Part shown: in pieces, positions 51,543-59,466 of the stretch
How the letters are laid out: every line of letters starts with the position of its first letter
Position numbering within the stretch: position 1 is the stretch's first letter
The notes under the pieces: model-generated
What the model saw: the letters and a program-made list of their open reading frames with translations, nothing else
Told to the model about the DNA's origin: nothing
The model's database searches: none
Source of the DNA: Prevotella sp.
GTDB lineage: Bacteria > Bacteroidota > Bacteroidia > Bacteroidales > Bacteroidaceae
Length of the DNA stretch: 64,000 nt
Direction of reading: 5' to 3'
Assembly (NCBI GenBank): GCA_017474845.1
Contig: JAFVGS010000049.1
Span: forward strand, 32,516-96,515
Made by a program: the position numbers and the translations under genes

Positions 51543-53237
51543 CTACCCGCAGAAGAACAGCACGATGATCTGTGCCGTGAAAATCCTTAGGAACATCGCC
51601 AGCGGATAGACCGTCGAGTAGCCGATGGCAGGCGCCTCTTTCGAACAGATACTGTTGGCGTAGGCCAGGGCAGGGGGATCGGTATAGGTACCGGCAATCA
51701 TGCCTGCGATGGTGAAGTAATTGAACTTGTGGCGTATTCTGGCTATCGGCCCGATGATCAGAATCGGGATGACGGTGATGAGGAAACCTGTCAGCACGTA
51801 GAGCAGACCGTCGCCTTCCACCACCGTCTCGAAGAACCCTGCCCCCGCCTTGATACCCACGGATGCCAGGAACAACACCAGTCCAATCTCCCGGAGCATC
51901 ATGTTCGCAGAGGTGGTGGTATAGGTCACCAGATGGATCTTGTAGCCGTAACGTCCGATGAGGATGGCGATGATCAGCGGACCGCCTGCCAGACCTAACT
52001 TCACCGGAACGGGCATGCCGGGGATGGCCAACGGGAACGAACCGAAGATCAGTCCGATAAAGATACCTACGAAAATCGTGGCGATATTAGGCGCATTCAG
52101 ACGACGCAGGGAGTTACCCATCTTGTTGGCCACACGGTCGACGGCATCTTCCGGACCCACCACCATGATCTTGTCACCGACCTGCAGCGGCAGGGAGGCT
52201 GAGGCAAAGAGATCCATGCCATGACGGGTGACACGGGTGACGTTCACACCATGCACGCTCGAGAAGTGCATCGAAGCCAGGGTCTTGCCGTTAATCTTCG
52301 GATTGGTGATGAGGATGCGCTTGGATACCAGCGGCTGGTCCTGCTGCTCGAAGTCGATGTCGAGTTTCGGACCGATAAAGGCCATGATGGCCTCCTGGTC
52401 TGCTTCGGTACAGACGATGAGCATCTGGTCACCCACATGGAACACGGTGTCGCGGTTGGGGATGCAGAGCTCGCCCTGATGGACCAGTCGTGACACCACG
52501 AAGTCGCGGTTCAGGAAGTCACGTATCTGTAAGAGCGTCTTACCCTCCAGATACTTGTTGGTGACCTCCAGATGCATCTTGTAGGGCTTCTTGTTGGCCT
52601 TACTGCCCTCCATCTCCGAGAGCTGTTTCTCTTCGTCTTCCAGTTTAATTCTGCACGCGTACCTTATTAATACGATAGCGCCTATGATACCCAGTACACC
52701 GAGGGGGTAGGCACAGGCATAGGCAGAGGCGATCTGTGGGGCGCCTCCGTGCGGGAACACCGTGTTCAGCGCCTCATTGGCAGCACCGAGACCGGGGGTG
52801 TTGGTGACGGCACCGTAAAGCGTGCCGACCATCATGGGAAGACCAGCCGGTTTGGAGGTGTCGAAGAAGATGTAGTAGCAGGCGAACATCACGAGGATAT
52901 TCAGCAGGATGGCACTGGCAGCCAGTCCGTTGAGCTTGATGCCTGCTGTTCCGAAACTCTCAAAGAAACCGGGTCCCACCTGCATACCGATCATAAACAC
53001 AAAGAGTATCAGTCCGAAGTCCTGTACGAACGTCAGGATCGGGGTAGGGGCGGTGAAGCCGATATGACCGGCCAGGATGCCGGCGAAGAGCACAAAGGTG
53101 ACGCCTAACGAGATACCGAAGACCTTGATTTTGCCCAGGTAGACACCGATGGCGATCACGATGGCATAAAGCAGTACGATATGGGCCACCGAGTCGGTGT
53201 TCATAAACAAGTCTTTCAGCCAATGAAACGATTCCAT
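51543..53237 (-). CDS. AspT/YidE/YbjL-family transporter with two TrkA-C domains
   Basis: The 564-residue protein has two blocks of membrane helices (about 15-190 and 385-560) that are the duplicated antiporter domain; [20 protein letters not shown] in the first matches [15 protein letters not shown] in the second. Two RCK_C/TrkA-C domains lie between (about 220-290 and 295-375). The family includes aspartate:alanine exchangers; the substrate here is unknown. It lies upstream of the decarboxylase genes, separated by repeat A7, and is divergent from the polysaccharide locus. Confidence 0.92.
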   Translation of the reverse strand: MESFHWLKDLFMNTDSVAHIVLLYAIVIAIGVYLGKIKVFGISLGVTFVLFAGILAGHIGFTAPTPILTFVQDFGLILFVFMIGMQVGPGFFESFGTAGIKLNGLAASAILLNILVMFACYYIFFDTSKPAGLPMMVGTLYGAVTNTPGLGAANEALNTVFPHGGAPQIASAYACAYPLGVLGIIGAIVLIRYACRIKLEDEEKQLSEMEGSKANKKPYKMHLEVTNKYLEGKTLLQIRDFLNRDFVVSRLVHQGELCIPNRDTVFHVGDQMLIVCTEADQEAIMAFIGPKLDIDFEQQDQPLVSKRILITNPKINGKTLASMHFSSVHGVNVTRVTRHGMDLFASASLPLQVGDKIMVVGPEDAVDRVANKMGNSLRRLNAPNIATIFVGIFIGLIFGSFPLAIPGMPVPVKLGLAGGPLIIAILIGRYGYKIHLVTYTTTSANMMLREIGLVLFLASVGIKAGAGFFETVVEGDGLLYVLTGFLITVIPILIIGPIARIRHKFNYFTIAGMIAGTYTDPPALAYANSICSKEAPAIGYSTVYPLAMFLRIFTAQIIVLFFCG

Positions 53238-53278
53238 AATAACACGCTAATTTTTTACTGTTCTCGCAAATTTGGTTG

Positions 53279-53312
53279 CAAAGGTACTCAAAAAATGCGC
53301 AACGGATGCAAA
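53279..53312 (-). promoter_or_regulatory. Promoter of the AspT-family transporter gene
   Basis: On the minus strand TTTG (53312-53309), 22 bases, TACCTTTG (53286-53279), 41 bases before the ATG. The spacing is slightly longer than usual. Confidence 0.6.
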
Positions 53313-53381
53313 TTTGTGCAATAAATCCTAATATTTTTACTATTTTTTTGAAATCAGACGCGTGAATTCAAAAAATCTTTG

Positions 53382-53389
53382 TACCTTTG
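53382..53389 (+). promoter_or_regulatory. -7 box of the polysaccharide locus
   Basis: TACCTTTG ends nine bases before the ATG at 53399, predicting a leader of about five bases. No TTTG at normal distance was seen. Confidence 0.6.
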
Positions 53390-53398
53390 CGCCGCAAA

Positions 53399-53998
53399 AT
53401 GTCGGAGAAGGACAAAAATTTCGAGAATGAGACGCCAGTGATTGTCGCTGACGAGGCCGTAGGCGTACCTCGCTGGTATGTGGCTTACGTGGGGACAAGG
53501 GCTGAAAAGGCCGTGCGCGACCGCCTCATTTCCTTAGGCTATGAGGCCTATGCCGCCACCCAGTGGGAGATTCATGTCTGGCGGAATGGCCGCAAGAAGA
53601 AGATCGAGCGTCCCGTCATCACCCAGTACGTCTTCATCCGTCTCACCGAGCGCCAGCGTGCCGTGGTCGTGACGATGCCCGAGATCCACTACTTCATGGT
53701 CAACAAGGCGGGTGCGACGAACGCCTACGGGCGTCATCTCCCTGCTGTCATCCCCGACAGTCAGATGCAGATGCTCCAGCGCATGCTCGGCCAGTCTGAG
53801 AGTGCCGTCCGCTTTGCCACCTCCGGCTTCGCCATCGGTGACACGGTCCGGGTGCTTGGCTGGGGTGACAACCTCGAGGGTCATGTCGTCCGCATCCCCG
53901 GTGACCGTGCCCGTTACGTCGGCATCCGCATCGACCAGCTCGGCTGTGCCTACATGGAGATCTCCCCCGATCTTCTCCTCAAAACCAAAAATACATAA
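53399..53998 (+). CDS. NusG-like transcription antiterminator (UpxY type)
   Basis: The start is placed at the ATG at 53399 (199 residues); a longer frame would begin with a TTG inside the promoter -7 box. The NusG N-terminal domain (about 25-125) has RWYVAYVGTRAEKAVRDRL and QYVFIRLT. A C-terminal KOW domain follows (about 145-175, FAIGDTVRVLGWGDNLEGHVV). UpxY-like NusG paralogues bind RNA polymerase at the start of capsule/EPS operons and prevent early termination. Its position at the head of this polysaccharide locus fits. A direct repeat lies in the gap before the next gene. Confidence 0.9.
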   Translation: MSEKDKNFENETPVIVADEAVGVPRWYVAYVGTRAEKAVRDRLISLGYEAYAATQWEIHVWRNGRKKKIERPVITQYVFIRLTERQRAVVVTMPEIHYFMVNKAGATNAYGRHLPAVIPDSQMQMLQRMLGQSESAVRFATSGFAIGDTVRVLGWGDNLEGHVVRIPGDRARYVGIRIDQLGCAYMEISPDLLLKTKNT

Positions 53999-54005
53999 TG
54001 TATTA

Positions 54006-54092
54006 TATGTTATTATGTTATTATGTCTTAAAAGATATTCTGTCTAAATATGTTATTATGTTATGATGTCTTTAAAAGATATTCTGTCTAAA
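54006..54092. repeat. 43-bp tandem direct repeat between antiterminator and autokinase genes
   Basis: Two copies (54006-54048 and 54049-54092) differ by one substitution and one inserted T. Each contains TATGTTATTATGTTAT and AAAAGATATTCTGTCTAAA. The repeat ends about 20 bases before the autokinase ATG. Confidence 0.9.
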
Positions 54093-54111
54093 ATGATAAA
54101 ATAAGTATAAT

Positions 54112-56646
54112 ATGTCCGAAGAAAAGAAAATCAGCATCGATCAGCTCGAAGAGTTGATCGAAGAATCCGAAGGTGAAAAGAGCCGCCTTAATTTCCAGAC
54201 CATCTATGCGGCTCTGGTACTCAACTGGCAGTGGTTCCTCCTGTCACTTATCATCTGCTTCTGCGTAGCGCTCATCTATCTCCGCTATGCAGAGCCCGTC
54301 TATGAAGTCTCTGCCCGTATGCTCATCAAGGATGAGAACCGTAAGCGCAACACCAACCAGATGCTGGCCGGTGTGGAGGACCTCGGTTTCCTGACCAACT
54401 CCACCGGTATCGACAACGAGGTGGAGGTGCTGAAGTCGCGCGTCCTGCTCCGTGATGTCGTCAAGGACCTGAAGCTCTACACTGAATACCGCAGTGCGGG
54501 ACGTGTGCAGAATCACATTGTCTACCAGACACAGCCTGTCATCGTCGATCTCGATCCCGAACATCTCGACTCCCTCGACTTCAATCTCCTGGAGAAGACC
54601 CAGTGGTTTAAGATGAAAGTCTGGCGCGAGGGCAGGAAATATATGGTGGAAGGTTCGGCCATGGAAAATAAAACCGAGCTGAAGGCCTTCATCCATAAGG
54701 CTGATTCCCTGCCGACGTCATTCAAGACCCCGTTGGGTATCATCACCGTGACGGAGAATGCCGGTCGTGAGTTCGACCCCGGCAAGACCTATCTGGTGAC
54801 CATCCGTCCCCCGATGCAGGTGGCCACGGAATATCTGAAGCAGCTCTCCATTGCCCCCACGTCCAAGCTTACCTCTATCGCTGAGCTCACGCTCAAGGAC
54901 AAGAACTACCGTCGCGGCATGGATGTGCTCCGCCAGCTGAACGTCTGCTACAACCGTCAGGCCAATGCCGACAAGAACGAGGTGGCCCTGCGCACGGAGG
55001 AGTTCATCAACGAGCGTATGACGAAGATCAACGAGGAGCTGGGTTCCACCGAGAGCGAAATCCAGAAGTTCAAGCAGGCGAATGCCGTGACCTCCCTCTC
55101 CGATGCCTCCCAGGCCGTTCAGATGTCCAACGAGTTCTCGGCCCGTCTTTCTGAGGCGAACTCTCAGTTGCAGATGATCAACTATCTGCGCGAATACGTC
55201 AACAACCCCAAGAACCGCTATGAGATCATCCCCTCGAATGTTGGTCTGACTGATGCGGCTTCTGCCCGCCTCATTAGCGACTATAACCAGGCCGTCCAGG
55301 ATCGTAACCGCCTGTTGAAGGCCGCCAGCGAGGAGGCGCCTCAGGTCAAGACGCTCACCGCCACCATCGAGGAGCTCCAGAGCTCCATCAAGACCGCCCT
55401 TCTGCAGGCCCGCAGTTCGGCCGACATCAGGCGTCAGGGCATCCAGAACCAGTATTCGATGTTCCAGGGCCGCATCTCCGCCGCCCCGCTTCAGGAGCGT
55501 GTCCTCAATCAGGTGGGTCGTCAGCAGGATGTGAAGTCCACGCTCTATATGCTTTTGCTCCAGAAACGTGAGGAGAACAGCATCGCCCTGGCTGCCACGG
55601 CCGACAATGGTAAGCTCATCGACGAGCCCCTGTTCGTTGGAAAGGTCAGCCCAAAGAACCTGATCGTCCTCTTCGGTGCCCTGGTCCTCGGTTTCCTGGT
55701 GCCGGGAGTCTGTATCTTCCTCGTTTCCTTCTTCCGTTATAAGGTCGAGGGCCATGAGGATGTGGCGCGTCTCACCGACCTGCCCATCATTGCCGATGTG
55801 GCAGTGGCCTCCGAGAATGTCAAGCAGAAGGCCGGCATTGTGGTCCAGGCGAACAAGAACAACCAGATCGACGAGATATTCCGTGCCATGCGTACGAACA
55901 TCCAGTTCATGCTGCAGGGCGACCAGAAGGTGATCCTCTTCACTTCCACCACTTCTGGTGAGGGTAAGACCTTCAATGCCGCCAACCTGGCGGTGTCCTT
56001 TGCCTTATTAGGCAAGAAGGTCATCCTCTGCGGTCTCGACATCCGTAAGCCGGCCCTGGGACGTCTTTTCAGTGTCCCTGACCGTTTTGAAGGCATCACC
56101 TCCCTGCTCACGCTCGACAAGGTTACCAAGAGTGCCCTCGTCAACCAGATTAAGCAGTCGGGTGTCAACGACAACCTCGACCTCCTGTTGGCCGGTCCTG
56201 TGCCCCCGAACCCCACGGAGCTTCTCGCCCGTGAGAACTTCGGTGACATTGTCGGGATGTTGCGCGAGATGTACGACTATGTCATCTTCGATACCGCTCC
56301 TGTCGGACTGGTCACCGACACGCTGCAGATTGGCCAGCATGCCGATATCACGGTCTTCGTCTGCCGTGCCGACTACACCCCGAAGTCATCCTTCGCCCTC
56401 GTCAACTCCCTCACCAAGGAGAAGAAGATGCCCAACCCCTGTGTGGTCATCAACGGTATCGACATGTCGCAGCGCAAGTATGGCTATTACTATGGCTACG
56501 GCCGTTATGGCAAGTACGGCCGCTACGGTTATGGCCGTTATGGCTATGGCAAGTACGGCTATGGCAACTACGGCAACTACGGCTCCTACGGCCAATACGC
56601 CGAGTCCCACTACGGCAACAAGGATGACGACTCCATCAAGAAATAG
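54112..56646 (+). CDS. Wzc/GumC-type polysaccharide co-polymerase with BY-kinase domain and Tyr/Gly tail
   Basis: The 844-residue protein has an N-terminal membrane helix (about 40-62), a Wzz domain and periplasmic coiled coil (to about 500), a second membrane helix (about 516-540), and a cytoplasmic BY-kinase. The kinase has Walker A STTSGEGKT (near 613), Walker A' CGLDIRKPALGR and Walker B YVIFDTAPVG. The tail (about 788-833) is a run of short Tyr/Gly repeats with some 20 tyrosines (YGYGRYGKYGRYGYG), the autophosphorylation cluster. It controls polymer length and export together with the Wza-like protein downstream. Confidence 0.95.
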   Translation: MSEEKKISIDQLEELIEESEGEKSRLNFQTIYAALVLNWQWFLLSLIICFCVALIYLRYAEPVYEVSARMLIKDENRKRNTNQMLAGVEDLGFLTNSTGIDNEVEVLKSRVLLRDVVKDLKLYTEYRSAGRVQNHIVYQTQPVIVDLDPEHLDSLDFNLLEKTQWFKMKVWREGRKYMVEGSAMENKTELKAFIHKADSLPTSFKTPLGIITVTENAGREFDPGKTYLVTIRPPMQVATEYLKQLSIAPTSKLTSIAELTLKDKNYRRGMDVLRQLNVCYNRQANADKNEVALRTEEFINERMTKINEELGSTESEIQKFKQANAVTSLSDASQAVQMSNEFSARLSEANSQLQMINYLREYVNNPKNRYEIIPSNVGLTDAASARLISDYNQAVQDRNRLLKAASEEAPQVKTLTATIEELQSSIKTALLQARSSADIRRQGIQNQYSMFQGRISAAPLQERVLNQVGRQQDVKSTLYMLLLQKREENSIALAATADNGKLIDEPLFVGKVSPKNLIVLFGALVLGFLVPGVCIFLVSFFRYKVEGHEDVARLTDLPIIADVAVASENVKQKAGIVVQANKNNQIDEIFRAMRTNIQFMLQGDQKVILFTSTTSGEGKTFNAANLAVSFALLGKKVILCGLDIRKPALGRLFSVPDRFEGITSLLTLDKVTKSALVNQIKQSGVNDNLDLLLAGPVPPNPTELLARENFGDIVGMLREMYDYVIFDTAPVGLVTDTLQIGQHADITVFVCRADYTPKSSFALVNSLTKEKKMPNPCVVINGIDMSQRKYGYYYGYGRYGKYGRYGYGRYGYGKYGYGNYGNYGSYGQYAESHYGNKDDDSIKK

Positions 56647-56655
56647 CTTTTAACT

Positions 56656-56755
56656 GAACACAAAGACACGAAGACACAAAGGGCTTCGCTTTGAGAGAAT
56701 AATCTCTATGTCTCTGCTTACATTAAAAACTTTGTGTCTTTGTGTCTTTGTGTTC
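56656..56755. repeat. ACACAAAG-family inverted repeat (copy B2)
   Basis: Arms at 56656-56681 and 56730-56755, 26 bases each with one mismatch, starting ten bases after the autokinase stop. A further half arm (TGTCTTTGTGTTTCATTA) follows at 56769. Confidence 0.92.
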
Positions 56756-56793
56756 CATTAAATACAAGTGTCTTTGTGTTTCATTAGTATAAT

Positions 56794-57252
56794 ATGATTA
56801 TAGCAGTTGATTTTGACGGGACGATTGTCGAGAACAAGTACCCAGAGATCGGAGAGGAGCGCCCCTTCGCCATTGAGACGCTGAAGATGCTCATTGCCGA
56901 CCGCCATCGCGTCGTCCTCTGGACCTGTCGCGAGGGCGAGCTTCTCGACCAGGCCCTCCAGTGGTGCCGTGAGCGTGGTGTAGAGTTCTATGCCGCCAAT
57001 CGCGACTACCCCGAGGAGACCACCGACAACAATCCCCACTTCACCCGCAAGCTGAAGGCCGACCTCTTCATCGACGACCGAAACGTCGGAGGTCTCCCCG
57101 ACTGGGGCACCATCTACCGCATGGTCTCCCACGGCAAGAAGTGGCGTCACCTCATCGACGAGGCCTACTCCGGTGCCATGGACTACGGTGAGCCCTCTAC
57201 CCATACCTCAAAACACCGTTCCCACCACCACAAATCCTGGTGGCCCTTCTGA
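56794..57252 (+). CDS. Small HAD-superfamily phosphatase
   Basis: The 152-residue protein has HAD motif I VDFDGTIVE at the N-terminus, motif II in VVLWTCREG, and a C-terminal acidic motif FIDDRNVGG. No cap domain is present, matching the small Bacteroides HAD hydrolase of about 150 residues. The C-terminus is His-rich (SKHRSHHHKSWWPF). Lying between autokinase and export genes, it may dephosphorylate a sugar intermediate, or a tyrosine on the autokinase; neither is shown. Confidence 0.88.
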   Translation: MIIAVDFDGTIVENKYPEIGEERPFAIETLKMLIADRHRVVLWTCREGELLDQALQWCRERGVEFYAANRDYPEETTDNNPHFTRKLKADLFIDDRNVGGLPDWGTIYRMVSHGKKWRHLIDEAYSGAMDYGEPSTHTSKHRSHHHKSWWPF

Positions 57253-57282
57253 TTCTTAACTGAACACCAAGACATTTTAACT

Positions 57283-57379
57283 GAACACAAAGACACGAAG
57301 ACACAAAGATATTTTAATCTTTAAATTCCTGTGTCTCTGGGTACTAAAAAAAACTTTGTGCCTTCGTGTCTTTGTGTTC
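57283..57379. repeat. ACACAAAG-family inverted repeat (copy B3)
   Basis: Arms at 57283-57308 and 57354-57379 with one mismatch. An ACACGAAG word in the left arm is matched by CTTCGTGT in the right, a paired change relative to copy B1. Confidence 0.92.
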
Positions 57380-57436
57380 CATTAAATAAATACGTTTAAT
57401 TCGTAAAATTCGTTGTTTATAATAATATTATTGTAT

Positions 57437-58231
57437 ATGAAAAAGAATTCTTATTTCGTTTTAATTCTTCTTGTGGCGCTAGTCACCTCCTGTAGCGCCC
57501 CCAAGAACGTCGCCTACCTCCATAACAGCGGCGAAGTAGACCTCTCTCAGTCCCAGTTCCTTTATGATGCCAAGATCATGCCCAAGGACATCCTCACCAT
57601 CACCGTCAACACCGTCAATCCCGAGGCTTCTGCCCCCTTCAACCTGACAGTGTCCACGACCTTCAATACCAATTCGCGCAGCACCTACTCGCAGCCTGTC
57701 CTCCAGACCTATCTGGTCGACAATAACGGTATCATCGACTTCCCCGTCCTCGGTCGTATTTCTGTCGGTGGTCTCACCAAGAGTCAGTGTGAGCAGCTCA
57801 TCCACGACAGGATCAAGCCCTATCTCAATGCCTCAGAGAACCCCGTGGTCACGGTCCGTATGTCCAGCTACTCCATCTCCGTCCTCGGTGAGGTGAACCG
57901 TCCGGGCAGCTATCAGGTATCCCGTGAGAAGATCAACGTCCTCGAGGCCCTCGCCCAGGCAGGCGACCTCACCATCTATGGTGTCCGTGAGAACGTGAAG
58001 CTCATCCGTGAGGACGCCAAAGGCAAGAAGCGGATCTACCTCATCAATCTCAACGATGCCAACCTGCTCACGTCTCCCTATTACTATCTCCAGCAGAACG
58101 ACATTGTCTATGTGGAGCCCAACAAGGTGAAGGCCCGCAACTCCAGCATCGGTCAGTCCACGACCCTCTGGATCTCCGCCACCTCCATCCTCATCTCCAT
58201 GGCCTCCCTCCTTTACAACATCCTCAAATAG
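57437..58231 (+). CDS. Wza-type polysaccharide export lipoprotein
   Basis: The start is taken at the ATG at 57437 (264 residues; an upstream TTG would give an improbable leader). A type II signal peptide (lipobox VTSC) precedes the polysaccharide export domain (KNVAYLH ... DILTITVNTVNPEA) and an SLBB domain (about 150-235: VLGEVNRPGSYQVSREKINVLEALAQAGDLT). A C-terminal hydrophobic helix ends the protein (about 240-262), as in Wza. It forms the outer-membrane exit channel coupled to the Wzc-type protein. Shorter than E. coli Wza, as usual in Bacteroidota. Confidence 0.93.
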   Translation: MKKNSYFVLILLVALVTSCSAPKNVAYLHNSGEVDLSQSQFLYDAKIMPKDILTITVNTVNPEASAPFNLTVSTTFNTNSRSTYSQPVLQTYLVDNNGIIDFPVLGRISVGGLTKSQCEQLIHDRIKPYLNASENPVVTVRMSSYSISVLGEVNRPGSYQVSREKINVLEALAQAGDLTIYGVRENVKLIREDAKGKKRIYLINLNDANLLTSPYYYLQQNDIVYVEPNKVKARNSSIGQSTTLWISATSILISMASLLYNILK

Positions 58232-58271
58232 GCTTTACGCTTATATTATAAATCTGTGTAATCTGTGGCTT

Positions 58272-58454
58272 ATGTCAGAACAACAAAAAAAACATCATCA
58301 TCATCACCATAAAGACGGCGCGTCCCGCTTCCGGGACCGCAGCCTTAACGCCATCTACCTCCGTCATCAGGCCGAGAAATACCTCAAGATACTCCTCGTA
58401 GTCCTGGCCTGTCTCTCCGTCATTGCCGTCTTGCTTGTCTACACTATCGGTTAG
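58272..58454 (+). CDS. His-rich single-pass membrane mini-protein
   Basis: The 60-residue protein reads MSEQQKKHHHHHHKDGASRF, a natural run of six histidines at residues 8-13, followed by a basic helix and one membrane helix (about 40-59, ILLVVLACLSVIAVLLVY). The start follows an AATCTGTG word repeat and the codon pattern (CATCATCATCATCACCAT) is open through to TAG. It sits between the export lipoprotein and sugar-modification genes. No family recognised; a metal-binding or small accessory subunit of the export machine is possible. Confidence 0.65.
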   Translation: MSEQQKKHHHHHHKDGASRFRDRSLNAIYLRHQAEKYLKILLVVLACLSVIAVLLVYTIG

Positions 58455-58489
58455 TGAAGCATATATGGCGATAAATACTATTTTGAATA

Positions 58490-59458
58490 ATGAAAAATAT
58501 ACTTATTTCTTCTGCAGGTCAGAGAGTGGTTTTGGTGCAAATTTTCCAGAACACGTTAAAAGAATTGGGCATAGATTCAAAAGTCTATGCATCAGATATG
58601 CAACCAGACCTTGCCCCAGCCTGTTATACGGCTGATGAGTGTTTTAAGGTTCCAAGATGCAATGACGAAAGCTATATTGATGTCTTGCTTAAACATTGTG
58701 TTGAAAAGAATATCGGTCTGATCATTCCTACGATTGATCCAGAACTGTTGGTGTTTGCTGCCAATGTGAAGCGTTTCAAGGAGGCCGGTGTCGTTGTGGT
58801 TGAACCTGATATGGACTTTATTAAAATCTGTCGGGACAAGAGACTGATAGCAGAGTTCTTTCCAAAGATTGGTATCTCTGTGCCAAGGATAATGGATAAA
58901 GATCATCTGTCGTTCCCGTTATTTACAAAGCCTTACGATGGTTCAAGGAGCATTAATGCCTGTGCGATTCTGAATCCCGACAAACTGTCAAAAGCTGTTT
59001 TGGAAGCCCCCAAGCAGATCTTCATGGAGTATATCGATAAGGATGAATACCGGGAGTTTACGGTAGACATGTATTATGGGAAGGATTTCCATGTCAAGGG
59101 TGTTGTGCCCCGCGAGCGGTTAAGAGTCCGGGAAGGTGAAATCACTAAAGGCATCACTCGTAAGAACTATATTTTAGGATTCCTGAAGGAAAGAATGGAA
59201 TATATGGAAGGTGTCCGAGGCTGTATCTGTATCCAGGTGTTCTACCGTGAGTCGGATAATGACATCAAGGCTATCGAGATCAATCCCAGATTCGGTGGCG
59301 GGTACCCGCTGTCGTATTATGCCAAAGCCAATTATGTGGAATACATCATCAGGGAATATCTGCTGGGTGAGACCATTGATTATTCGGATGCTTGGCTTGA
59401 CAGGACCATGATGCTTCGCTATGATGACGAGGTGATTGTCAATGATGCACTTAAATAA
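58490..59458 (+). CDS. ATP-grasp enzyme (carbamoyl-phosphate-synthase-like) of the polysaccharide locus
   Basis: The 322-residue protein has an N-terminal pre-ATP-grasp Rossmann-like domain (ILISSAGQRVVLVQIF) and an ATP-grasp domain with FTKPYDGSRSI, QIFMEYIDKDEYREFTVDMYYG and the metal-binding EINPRFGGGYPLS. ATP-grasp enzymes ligate a carboxylate to an amine or thiol. In polysaccharide loci they often attach amino acids or similar groups to sugars. The base composition is more AT-rich than its neighbours, suggesting recent exchange within the locus. Confidence 0.85.
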   Translation: MKNILISSAGQRVVLVQIFQNTLKELGIDSKVYASDMQPDLAPACYTADECFKVPRCNDESYIDVLLKHCVEKNIGLIIPTIDPELLVFAANVKRFKEAGVVVVEPDMDFIKICRDKRLIAEFFPKIGISVPRIMDKDHLSFPLFTKPYDGSRSINACAILNPDKLSKAVLEAPKQIFMEYIDKDEYREFTVDMYYGKDFHVKGVVPRERLRVREGEITKGITRKNYILGFLKERMEYMEGVRGCICIQVFYRESDNDIKAIEINPRFGGGYPLSYYAKANYVEYIIREYLLGETIDYSDAWLDRTMMLRYDDEVIVNDALK

Positions 59459-59466
59459 GGATAGAG

